DNA of 64,000 nt from Pocillopora verrucosa. Lineage: Eukaryota; Cnidaria; Anthozoa; Scleractinia; Pocilloporidae. How positions within the stretch are numbered: position 1 is the stretch's first letter; each line of letters opens with the position of its first letter. Below the pieces are notes generated by a model. It worked only from the letters and a program-made list of their open reading frames with translations, ran no database searches and was not told the origin of the DNA. Position numbers and translations under genes: made by a program. The stretch lies in the NCBI RefSeq assembly GCF_036669915.1, contig NC_089317.1:1037270-1101269 (forward strand), in the 5' to 3' direction. Shown piece by piece: positions 22,962 through 34,037 of this stretch.

Positions 22962-24880
22962 TCACTGCGCTGGCGAAACTTCTTGAATGAGTATATTTCC
23001 ATAACGCTTGTACAGTTGTATATTGTAGGGTAACAGAGAGCTCGCAAAAGTCTTACAGTTCTCCATTTGCAGTCCAATTCGAATCGGCCCTGAAGAAAAT
23101 CTTCTTTCACAAAAGCCTTCGATTCTGCCATAGGAGTAAAAGGGGTAATCACGACTCAGACCTCCCGACACAATCGCGTCGATAGGGCCTGGGTTGTTAC
23201 ACTCGGCGTCGTCGAATATAAAGTACCAACGCTTGCAGCAATCCTGGCAGAGACCAATCTGTAGATTTCCTTCATACACCACGCGTAAGACTGAGTTGGG
23301 GTCTTTTTTAGTGAAAATACATTCCTGAAAAAAAGAGAATTTATTTGGATCCGTTCTAGATTCAAATGTACAGAACTGATTAAAAGTATTTGAAATGAAC
23401 ACAAATTCTACATCCACGAGTTATCAAAGGCAAATCTACGATTAGATGTCGCAGCTTGTTGCCAATGTGCATGTTAAGCGACTGTGTTTGTGGAAATCGA
23501 TGAAAGACTGTTGTCTTTTGGAATCTGAGGCAATCCAAAGACCTCTTCGCCCTAAAGACGCTATGTCAAGAAGTTTAGCGCTTGATTCTCCCAGACCAAA
23601 GCAGCTGCATAATGGTATAATACATTTTTAAAAAAATAAATAAATAAATAAAAACAAAACAAATGTGTGGCTAGTAAACCTTTAGCAGTCCGTTATCTTT
23701 ATTGCGGTTTAACTCCCAGGAGCAGCGCGTCCAAGCTCCCATGGTACCGGCGGACCCTGTCACACCAGGAAGCCCTCGCTCTCCAGGACTTCCCTCCGGG
23801 CCTCTCCTTCCCTTAACCCCATCAAACCCCTTAAATCCTTTCCTTCCTCTCAGTCCATTCTCTCCATCGTCTCCAGGGTCCCCGGGGCTCCCTCTCCTTC
23901 CTCTTTCGCCGCGATCCCCTGGGGGACCCGGCCGTTGACCCGTTGGTGGCCCCGGTGGTCCTGGGGGGCCGGGTCTAGATCTTCCAGGAGGCCCTCTTAG
24001 CCCCTGTGGTCCTGTGGGTCCTGCCGGGCCCGGTTCACCGCGGCTCCCAGCGATTCCTGGAGGCCCGGATGTTCCTTGGACGCCAGTTGTTATCTGATCA
24101 CAAGCCTGAGTCATCTGAAGTTTAAAAAGCTTTCCGTCAAAACACGTCGTTAATCTGGTAAAATTCACTTTGCGGATGATTTGATCACATCGTAAAATAA
24201 TGCGTATTTGACTAAAATAAAATCGTCATGTCTAAAGGCAAAATTTTGGTTTCTCCAATGACGCCTTACCTCTCGAGTATCTCATCACGATACACGATTA
24301 TGCTCGCGTGACGTAAAGTAGTTGCGAATATCTCGTAAGGAACATTTCAAAGTCGGAGACAAAATGAGAGAAGGAGTGAGTAAAATCACCTTCGTACTTG
24401 GTTTCAGTGTAATGATTGTAAAAGCAAGTAGCGTACGCGGGTAAATTCGCGTTAGCACGCGTGCCGGCGTAATTTTCTCTTGCGCGTGTAAAAGGCGCGT
24501 TGGCAATGTATCATATCACGATTAGGGGATTTTAAGTAATCAGCTTACAGTTTAAAATTGGACGATTCATTGTTTATTCTCTAAATAATGGTGTATTGTT
24601 ATCACTTAAAATAGATCTAATGCATTGCCAAGTTTACTCAGAAACTCACGCAAAAAATTGTCTGACAATCGCTCTCACTGAAAGAGGGAATTCCTCAGCT
24701 GGGGATTCGAAGAGAAAAGAGAATGGATAGGGGGTGCATGGCTGAAAGATTTACTTCTAACGGGGAGAAGGTCATTCTTACCCTTGCGCAGTCCCTGTTT
24801 GTCCAAGGTGTAATCCTCCTCTGCCCATAGACAGCCAAGATGAACACATTCTGAACGGCGATTAAAAGAGCAAACTTCAT
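22962..24880 (-). CDS. CTHRC1-like secreted collagen, copy C (3 exons)
   Basis: Exons 24880-24782, 24114-23680 and 23324-22962, all phase 0, give 298 residues. The Met at 24880 opens a signal peptide ([19 protein letters not shown]); Mets farther upstream lack one. After an RDC...QACDQ linker, the collagen region (about 44-158) is rich in GPP triplets, with two short imperfections around RSRPGPP and PTGQRPG. The C-terminal domain begins WTRCSWEL and continues [35 protein letters not shown] and [11 protein letters not shown], the closest of the three to vertebrate CTHRC1. Intron-exon structure equals copy B (33-codon first exon in both), which supports tandem duplication. Confidence 0.9.
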
Positions 24881-26469
24881 ATTCTCATCGGCAACATTAA
24901 CCTTCATCGTCAAAAATAAAGCAAATTAAAACAGAAGAAAACGAGATGAATTGGGAATAGCTTTGTGTTGAATAAAAATTATCTTAATTAGGTTTCTTCT
25001 CTGAAGCAAGAGCTTCATCTACGCTAATAAACATCATTATTTGAAGGATTCCAACAAGTGCAGTAAAGCTTTTCTGAGAGAAGCAACCGGGATAAAGTTT
25101 TCACCAAAAATTGTCTGTTTTGTGTGAAGAGAGGGGGGTGGTGCTTAAAACAAACCTATGTTCAGGGGGTGGGGGGATGGGAAGGGGTATTGCAGAAATG
25201 TGAAAAAGTCAAGAACTTGGTATGAATTGTTACGGGGTTCTTAAATAAAAATTACTTGCAGAAGAGTTAGACAAAACTCATTGGCAAGTAGATCTGGTCA
25301 GTTTGGGTTGTCTGAAGCGAGGAATGCATCGATCGTACCTTGAGAATTATGCGCAGATCATCTACAAAGTGAAAGCCGAACGGTCACTTGGTGTAGACAG
25401 TGTCTTTAGTCGACTCGACTCTCTCAGAACTGTTAGCAACCAAAGCGTTCCGTACCAGAGATAACGTAGAAGAGTACAGTGTATATACTTACGTAAAGGA
25501 GGCAGCGTATTATCGAAGTACGTGGTGTATTTTGAATCCTACCGTGTCAGTGAGTGGAGCTGCCAGATAACCTTTGGCCTTGTGATGGAATCTGGTCGTG
25601 TTTCCTGCAGGGAAGGGAAGTTCCCTGCCTGGATTAACTTAATCGGCTTTGTATGTCACGATCACGTAGGGAGTGTGACGTATGGGAGCTGCGCGTGTAT
25701 TTCGTGCGGCTTGCGTGCGAGATGATCACACAAACTTTACACACGCAAAAGCAATACCGATAAGATCTTGCGGCGTCCTAACGAAACCAATCCGCAACGC
25801 GTGGTGGACTCCATTTCCTTTACCTCGCGCGCCTTACAAATAGCATCCAATTTTAGCTTCATTAACAATAATGACAATTCTTGACAACTTTGCTTTCCCA
25901 GTTATTTCACTCAGTTTTTCTGTACTTCGACGGACAGCAGCAGTTCGTAGTAGCATGCCCACGCAGGAAAATCAAAGAATTCTAAAATTTCCCTCGCAAA
26001 GGCTCTTGTGATTTCAAAGTTGCCTTCCCCAAAAGTTCAACTCGGTCACTCAATCTTGTGTGTGCCTTTGGGTGCTCATAACCAGTATAATTTTCAAGTT
26101 GCAATGGAAGTACAATTCAAAAACACTTAAATCTCACGATGTGTAAGATATCTGGTAAAGATAATGAATCATTGAACCCCTGACAAGATGTCAAAACTGA
26201 GAAAAAAAGTGTTTTGTTGCCCTATGTGTATGTCAAAAAGGACATGTAACTCGCAGTTGAACTTAACTCTCTACTAGATCTGGATATTATTGAGTTACAG
26301 AGCTTATCTTAAGGTGGGGGGGGGGGCAACTCTTTCGGGGGGTGTCAGACTCGTTAGTCTGGAAAAATTGAAAATCAAGACTACGCAACTGTGTAATACC
26401 GACATAGGATCTCCCTTTACTACACCTTTGTAAATTCATTGATGTGATAACATCTGTAACAATCAATCC

Positions 26470-26632
26470 TCAACACTAACATCATGCCTATTTTCCATAC
26501 TCTGTTCTCCATAATTTTCACAAGGTGCCAACAGGGAAAATGTGTTTAACAATCAAGTCTCTCTTTAGTCAGTGATGAGGTCCTTTATTCTTGGGACCTC
26601 AATATTTGATATTGGGATTCAAAGGGTTAAGA
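26470..26632. mobile_element. MITE-like element, family 2
   Basis: It shares 'aacatcatgcctattttcc', 'aaggtgccaacagg', 'gtttaacaatcaag' and 'cctttattcttggga' with the copy at 1005, and ends in 'aaagggtta'. Confidence 0.5.
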
Positions 26633-26940
26633 ACTGTGTTCAAAACGTTGAAACATAAACTTATATATATATGTATTTATGTATTTATCCTACATTTGGG
26701 TTCATGAGTGGCAAAAAATGGAGGGAGAAATGAATCTTCAGTTTTAAAAGTAACCAATCAGCAATCATCAGCTATCAAACCATAGAAATCTCACACTCAT
26801 CATCCAATCATCAATCAGTCAATTTCCAAAAGGAAAAATGCTGTGAGCCTGGCCATAGTATGAACTTGGACTCTAAGTTTTAGAGTCCAGCGTTTACAGA
26901 CAAAATCAAGTTCTCCTTTAGTCACTGTGAAACAGATATC

Positions 26941-26946
26941 TTTATT
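26941..26946 (-). terminator. Polyadenylation signal of RPS19
   Basis: Minus-strand AATAAA lies 33 bases past the RPS19 stop codon, at the usual distance for a short ribosomal-protein 3' UTR. Confidence 0.6.
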
Positions 26947-26978
26947 TTTTGATGAAATTTTACATGTCTGGTTTTAGT

Positions 26979-29900
26979 TTAAGAACTTGGCACAACCTGT
27001 GGAACCAAAAACAGAAAATGTGAGTTTCAACTGTCATAGAAGAGCACTCTCTTAACATCAAATCACATTCATCCCTTGGACAAAAATGGTGTTCCCTAAG
27101 AAAAAGCTATGAAAAATTATGATTGAAGAACTAAAAAACAGCAGGAAAACGAAAAGAGCACATTGCTCTACGAAACTATTAACCATTTACACCCAGGTGC
27201 TGACAGGAGAAATTTGTTTCACAATCAAGAACTTCTTTAGTTGGTGATCATTTCCCTTATTCTCATGACCTAAATGAGTGACTCAGGGGTGATGTTGTAA
27301 GGAGAAATTAGATGCTTGTCACTCTGAGAGGTAGATACCATAACTTTAAGGAAGGAAGTTGTTTCCCTTACTTGTGACCAAATTATGGATGTCTGAAAAA
27401 CTTTGACTGCCCTAGTTGTAAATATATCTCTTCCAAAACAAAGATCAAAACTTCAAGTTTACCTGGCAAGCGATTCGGTCCAAATCCCTCTGGCCTTGAC
27501 TTGTGATTGCTCGGCCTCTGAAAGAGAACAACATTTTTGATCAACAAACGATGTTCCCTTACCCTTATGAACCACTGACCATCTAAAAAAGTACCGCTGA
27601 AGGAACGGAAATGATGTAATTATGTACATGAAAAAATTATGTGCTTCTAATTGGCTGAAAATGAGTGCATTCTCATAAAACAGAAGTGCAAAGTTGAAAC
27701 ACAAGTGCAAATTACAAATAGGACATGCACACTTTCAAAAATTTCATATGTTTATTTCATGTGAATTATTAACATGTAATAACAAATTCTGTAGTAATTT
27801 AGTGTAATAAGCAAAATTGTAAATTTTTCAAAGACTACAAATTGCACTTCACCTTATGGGCTTCTGCAATTTTTATGTCTGAAAAATTTGCTTGTGCTTT
27901 TTAACACCAAATCGCACTCAAAATCATGTTATTATACTATGCCTGATGACAGAAAAGTTTGTCTCACAAATTTCAAGTGTATATAAGAACGATTGTCTAG
28001 AAAATATGTTATTTTTCTTACCCGGTGTTGTCCTTTTCAACCATTTTAAGCTGTTCCAGGCCTTTCAAAATATTGCGAGCAATAGATGAAGAACCGCGCT
28101 CAAAATGGCTTGGCCTGACACCACGTCGCTTGCGTCCTGCATAACACAAGAAATATCCTAGTTTGTCTCCCATGTTATAGTTTTGTTTTGAGAGGTTACT
28201 ATGAATACATGCAATGTCTTTGTCCCTTTGTAAATATCTTCCCTCAAACTAACAAAAGTACATAAGCAGATTAAAGTAACTGAGTGGATGAGATATGGAT
28301 GACTTTTTTAGTTTGCTCTTGCACAAAATAATTATTGTTAAGAAAACTATGTCAAGGTATTGAAGTCTGGGAAAACTGTTACAGATCTGTGTTGGCCCAC
28401 TTTCATTCCTGTGGTCTCAATATCATTTCTCCACACTGTCTCCTGCAACTTCCTATGAATTTCACTTTAGGAGGGTACATTGTATGGATTTAAGTAGCTC
28501 TTGCACAAAGTAATTATTGTTAACCCTTTAAGTCCCACCAGTGACTAAGACAGAATTTCTCCTTACACTGTCAGTACAATATCAAGCGGACAAGTAATGA
28601 GAATAAAGAAAAATATCAACTAGGGGAATAATTAGTTGATCCAATATCAAATTCTCCAAACTAATATCATATGAATTGTATGGTAGACAGTAAGGAGAAT
28701 TACTAATGAGATCTTGGGAGTTAAAGGGTTAAGGAAACTATGTCAAGGTATTGTAGTCTGGGAAAACTGTTCCAGATCTGTGTTAGCCCACTTTAGTCTC
28801 TGTGCTCTTGTTATCATTTCTCCACAGTGTTTACTGCAACTTCATATTATTTTAGCTATGGAAGAATCAGAAACTGTAGACACAACAAGCTGTGATGGTA
28901 TGTTCTTGTGTTCCACAGATTAAACTAACATTAATTGGTTTACGATTCTGGGGGGTGCTTGCAAACAATAAGTCATAAAAAGCTATACCATAAGAAAAAA
29001 CAATAGTGACCAAACAGAAAGTTTGGCATGTATGGAGTCCATCTTGATATTGAAATTAGGCTTGAGATTCTTGATGAACAACATTTCAAAGACTAAACTA
29101 TCAAATTTTTTTCTTTTCTTGCGGTATAGCTTTTTATCAGGCAATGTTACTTTAGTATATATAGACTGCACCTTGCAAATATTTTTTTTACTTGATAATG
29201 ACGTTTAGCCAACATCAAAATGTTGTTGGTTTTTAGCAATCTTCAAATGATTTAAAGAAATGTTTTATCGCAATTTTTCATAGTTAAATGTTTTTCTAAA
29301 TCACTTCTTCTTCGTTTCATCTAATAATGACAATAAAACAATCAACCAATGTAAATGACACAACAACAAGCACAAAGGATAATAAAATACCTCCATAAAC
29401 ACGAGTGAGGTGACCAACACCAATACCACTGCGCAGGTACACATGACGGAGGATTGAAGCTGTTTAATTCAATAACAAACAGTATGTTCATCAATAATAG
29501 CATGAAACAAATAACCAGCCATGCCAATTCTTTACCTTTGATTCTTTAGGTGATTATGGGAATGACATCATTCATGTTAACACTTAAGTGAGACCATGAC
29601 ACACAATCAAATGGTTTCAACACAAGCAGAGCAAGTACAAATGTTGGGTACATCTATTTTCCCCCTGTATCTCTCCAAGCTGTAGCTGTTTTGATTGCCA
29701 TGGTTAGTGGAATAAAATTTTCAAAAACTAAATTTGCTAAAGGAGTAACCAATTCAGTGAGCTATATTCTGTGGTCAAGTAGCAACTAGTAATTTTTTGA
29801 AAATTCTGTTTGCTATATGGTCTTAAGTAAGTTCAAGATAAATTTTCATTTACAAAATATCAAGTACCATTTCCCAAAATGTCCTCTATACATATTTTCT

Positions 29901-31075
29901 TTTAACTTGGAGCCCTGCAAAGTTTTGGTGAACATCTTTTTAATTTACAAAAAATTTTTCTAGTTGTGGCTAGATTTCTGTTTTTACTGATAAAGCAAGA
30001 TGTTTGATGTTCTTTCACAGCAATAAAAAAGCAAACAGCTCCATTACCTGCCCTGATGTAATACCAGTCAGGATCGTATGGGGCAAGTTCTTTCCTTTTG
30101 GCTGTTTTAACCAAGTCCACCCATTCGGGAACCTTCAGCTTGCCACCCCTAGAGATTCAAATCAACCAATCATGTGTAAGTAGAGGAAAAAAAATACAAA
30201 TAACTACTTTTGATTTCAATTGCTTTAATTTCCTTGAAACTATCAAGATTACACACAAGTGCAGGAAGTTTTGTTTCAGAAGCATAAGAGTTTGCATGGA
30301 GGAAAAGGTAAACAGAATTTGGCGTGCAACTATGAATCACAAGATGACATCAATGCTGAAATGTTTCTCTAACTTTTAAATCATATATCTTAAAATAAAA
30401 TTCACAATTACTGTTAGTTCAGTAATGAATAAAGAGACATGAACTGCAACTGATCTTTAGGTTACAAATTATTAAATGCCTGTACATTATATGTTAAATA
30501 AAACAAGCAAGACATAGTTAACAAATCACAATTCAAGTTTGTTTAAAGTAAAATTATAGATATATGAAAAAAGTAATAATAATAATAATAATAACATCAT
30601 ATAATCTTTAACCAAATCTTACACGAGTAGTGTATCAGCTGAGATTGATATACAGTATGCAAAGGCAAAAATATAATTCCGAAAGAATGTAACCAGGAGG
30701 TCTTTCGAAGTCTGAGCGATTAGCTGGATGTTTTTAAGTTTTACAACAGCTAATTGGATTTTGCCATTAATTGAAAAGTTTCTTCTGAGCATCAATTTGG
30801 TCAACTTGACCTAAAGTCGAGCCTGCCCTTGCTGTTAACTTCGTATCACTGCAAACTTTATATCCGGGTGTTTTTGACATAAACACAATAAATTCAGAAT
30901 TAATAAATTCAACTTCACCACCTTAAAAGAATTGCACTTAAAGAGAGTGACATTCAGATCGATGTGCGGCCGACAAAAAAGTCAACTTCATCAAAACTCA
31001 CTTCTTCAAATGGGCCGCCAAAGCCTTGATGAATTCGTGTGGACAAACGTCTTTCACTGTCACACCACCGGGCAT
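26979..31075 (-). CDS. RPS19: 40S ribosomal protein S19 (eS19)
   Basis: Six coding exons (31075-31002, 30148-30048, 29459-29391, 28136-28022, 27517-27463, 26996-26979) join in frame to 143 residues; human RPS19 has 145. The whole family pattern is present: [86 protein letters not shown] and GQRDLDRIA. The last exon holds only VVPSS and a stop, replacing the basic tail (AAANKKH) of vertebrate S19. The protein is a structural part of the small subunit, needed for 18S rRNA 3' maturation. The ATG follows an acceptor directly, so a separate untranslated leader exon lies upstream. Confidence 0.96.
27179..27345. mobile_element. MITE-like element, family 2
   Basis: It lies in the last intron of RPS19. 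It runs from 'ttaaccatttacacccaggt' through 'gtgctgacaggagaa', 'tttcacaatcaagaact' and 'gtaaggagaaattagatgct', in the same order as the 1005 copy. Confidence 0.55.
28519..28732. mobile_element. MITE-like element, family 1, with terminal inverted repeats
   Basis: It is the best-preserved copy in the window: the left end 'taaccctttaagtcccacc' is mirrored by the right end 'gggagttaaagggtta'. It lies in an RPS19 intron, between two copies of a direct repeat ('actatgtcaaggtattg' at about 28344 and 28737) that also includes 'cagatctgtgtt'. Confidence 0.7.
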
Positions 31076-31207
31076 CTGTTGGAGAGAAGACATACAGCTA
31101 TTGTTCAGCGCATAACTTATAAGTTAGATGGCGCTCTTGCACTCCGTAATAGCCATGAAATTTAAATACACGTGGTTGTTACAGAAATTTCGTGTCCGCC
31201 ATTTTAC

Positions 31208-31232
31208 CTTGTTAGAAGAGAAGAGGAAGAAT
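31208..31232 (-). promoter_or_regulatory. RPS19 leader exon with 5'TOP tract
   Basis: On the minus strand 'ttcttcctcttctcttct' is followed by AACAAG|GTAAAATGG, a donor 133 bases above the ATG exon. A pyrimidine tract opening a short untranslated first exon is the 5'TOP signature of ribosomal-protein mRNAs, used for growth-dependent translation. The transcription start is inferred. Confidence 0.6.
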
Positions 31233-33107
31233 GTGGGGCGGCCACCGCGCCATAAGGGGCGCTTGACTTTCCTCCAGTCTCTCCCGGCGTTAGGGGAGCT
31301 CATTTGGAAAATTTAACCCATTCTTGGGATTTTGAGAGCCTGGAATATGAAGGTTAATGACATCTAATCTCTCGACCTCTTTCAAAATTTTTCCAATCTT
31401 AATTTTTTTTTGTCGCCTGAGAAATTTCATCGTTAAAGTGTCTCATAGTTTGTTTCCACGGTCCTCGAAAGATAAGGGATACTTTAAGAGCTTTGAAGTT
31501 AGATTTTGCGATATGCAATTAATTTTTGGGGACTCGATAAAAGACATTACATAAACTAAAGTGCTGTTTTATTTCTTTTCGCCGTAAGCCGACGCAGAAT
31601 AAATAAACGAGTATTCTTAAGCTATGCAATATAAGTATTTTTAATATGAAATTTTATTTTCTGTTTAGTAACGTAAATTCATGTATACATTAACGTGCCA
31701 TTTAAAATTCAGTTATCTGTAAAACAAATCATTTCTGTCCGATAAAGGTTCGTAAACGTTGACGATCAAATATCGATGCAATTTATGTACACTGTACAGA
31801 TGTCGGTTGTATCTATTCAGCCATATACATTAACTTTGTTGTTCTAAATTTACCTCATATTTACTTAGGGCAGTAAAAAAAAAATAACCTTGTAAGACCG
31901 CTTTCGGCTATTTTCATGTTTTAACTCAAGTTAAAACATTTGCATTTAAAATAATCAGAGGATTATTTACTAATTTTTTTACAGTCTTGGTGCAGGGGTC
32001 ATCGATAAATTAAGCAATATCATAGAAATGTTTAGAGTACATTTTGGCCTTTTGTCGTTTACTGCAAAGAATTAATCTTAAATCCGCCAATAGTCACTAA
32101 CCTCAAGAGAGGCAATTGAAATTGTTTTCGATCTGAAATTGAAATCACGTTTTATTCATGCGTACAAGTTTTTTTTTTCCATCGGATCTAACATGTTCAC
32201 TTCACCATTCTGTTCATTAACTACTACACATTTCGCAAGCTTCTCATTTATTGCATCTACGCTACGGTCAACCAATCAAAATTGGTTTCCCAAGTAAACT
32301 TTCGTGTTAACTGCCGATTCCAATTAACATGAATTGACCTTCACCTCGGCCTTAAAATGTCTCCGTTCAAGGTAAAGTGCGCTTAATCAAAAGATAAAAA
32401 TTAAACAGAAAGTTGGTTAATTTCATCCGGATATTTGGTACTTACTCTCAATGCCCTAAAATTCAGTCTCGCAGAGGAAGCATTTAACCGACAATTTAGA
32501 TGTGATCTCCAGGAGAGACGTAGTTGTGGTAATTAAGAAGGCGTGCGGTGTTTAGTAAGATTTTTCGAGAGCAGAACTTGACAACCCTTAAATATAAACA
32601 TACTGTGTGTTTGCTCTCTTTTAAGTATTTTAGTCAGAGAAATCGCACGATAAAAATTTTGAACAGATGAAAATCAGGTTTAGATGTTTAAAAGATGAAA
32701 TTTTGATCTGCCAGATTATAATGAAAGATGAGTCAGCAGCTTGCGATGTTAGGAATAAAACTCTTCAATAAAATTGTGGTCGTATGGTTCGTGTTATTGT
32801 GTTTCAGATTCAGAAATTTAAGGAACGGCCGCATTATAGTTGGGACAGCGGAACCTTCAACCCGTATGATAAAGAATTGGGCTCCGGTTCTTCGTTTAAA
32901 CCATAAACAGGCACTACTAGTGAAACGTCCCAACTGAGAAATATGACAAGGAAAGATTTTTGCGAGCATGTTTTGACACCTCAGAAATCTTGATCGCTCG
33001 TTCTCACACAACCAGCTCGGTTCTGGCACATGACCTTTGAGTAAGGATTTGGTTAATACGCTTTAGTTCCGCAGTACTTGGTGAGTTTGCTTTTCTTTTC
33101 ACTGAAG
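31233..33107. other. Intergenic, no gene seen
   Basis: AT-rich DNA between RPS19 and the first receptor gene. The open frames near 32728-33029 overlap each other on both strands and show no family pattern. Confidence 0.35.
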
Positions 33108-34037
33108 TTATTTTATACACAGTGTGCGTTTGAAGGTGGCTCTGAACTCCCTAATTCTCATTGCGTAGATCCACGGATCCATTGCCGAACTTGTAAGAGA
33201 CAGCGTAGCGGCCCACATCCATGCTCGGTTGTAATGTCTGCGACGACACAAGTCGCTGGTGACAATCTGCAGAACACTGACCACACTCACTGGCATAGAG
33301 AGAGAGACAGCCACCAGAACAACTATTCCTACTGTCCAGGCGTTTTTCTTAGCTTTTTTGGGCTCAATTCGAGGGGTTATTTCTGCGCCATTCTCGGTGC
33401 TTTCAGCGTCTCGCGAAATTACGGAGACACTGTTCTCTGCAATGGCAATTCTTCGCGATTGATCGCGCGCAGCTATGAAAATTTTCCCATAGGAGTAAAA
33501 TATGATCGCCATGGGGACAAGTCCTGTTAATACTCCACAGATAATCCACAGTTTTGGCAAGTCTTGGGAATCCAGTGCAAAGGAAAAGGCATTGAGTGTG
33601 AAGCCGAAAACCCAAGTGATTATCGCAACGATTACAGTGCGCTTTACGGTTACAAAGCTGTAATAGCGCAAAGGAAAGATAACAGCAGTGTAGCGCTCTA
33701 GGCTCATAGTGCACAAAGTGTGCATGATGATCATCGAACTGGACATTGCAAAAAAGCTTTCCAGCTGCAGAAGATGCTTCTCTCTGTACTGCCAAGGGAC
33801 AACGTTAGTTAACAAGATGTACAACGGATTCACTGTCAAGCCCACGAACAGATCGATGGCTGATAATGAAGCAATGAGGTAATAACACGGTTGGTGAAGG
33901 GAGCGGTTCTTGAAGAAAGTTACAAGCACCATTAGATTTCCACTGATGGCCGCTAATCCGGATACTGCGTTCAAAATTCCCAGGATTATAGCTGAGGCAG
34001 TAGATATATCTCCTGAACAATGCGGTTGATCTCCCAT
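33108..34037 (-). CDS. Class A GPCR, melanocortin/EDG/cannabinoid-like type, receptor 1
   Basis: Intronless frame of 309 residues. I start at MGDQPHCSGD (34037), which leaves a short glycan-poor N-terminus; the upstream Met would add 32 residues ahead of TM1. Seven helices are visible, with GN in TM1, SAIDLF in TM2, ERY rather than DRY after TM3, and a DPWIYAM end of TM7 rather than NPxxY. The conserved TM3 cysteine (3.25) is absent and loop 2 is very short (SQDLPKLW), both features of the melanocortin/EDG/cannabinoid group. The ligand cannot be deduced. Loop 3 is long and charged (RDAESTENGAEITPRIEPKK). A decayed close relative lies at 58300-58853. Confidence 0.88.
   Translation of the reverse strand: MGDQPHCSGDISTASAIILGILNAVSGLAAISGNLMVLVTFFKNRSLHQPCYYLIASLSAIDLFVGLTVNPLYILLTNVVPWQYREKHLLQLESFFAMSSSMIIMHTLCTMSLERYTAVIFPLRYYSFVTVKRTVIVAIITWVFGFTLNAFSFALDSQDLPKLWIICGVLTGLVPMAIIFYSYGKIFIAARDQSRRIAIAENSVSVISRDAESTENGAEITPRIEPKKAKKNAWTVGIVVLVAVSLSMPVSVVSVLQIVTSDLCRRRHYNRAWMWAATLSLTSSAMDPWIYAMRIREFRATFKRTLCIK

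Larger units (their letters stand above)
24881..26978. other. Intergenic between CTHRC1-like copy C and RPS19
   Basis: No gene seen. It holds G-rich stretches at 25130-25185 and 26310-26345, and a family-2 MITE near 26470. Confidence 0.4.
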
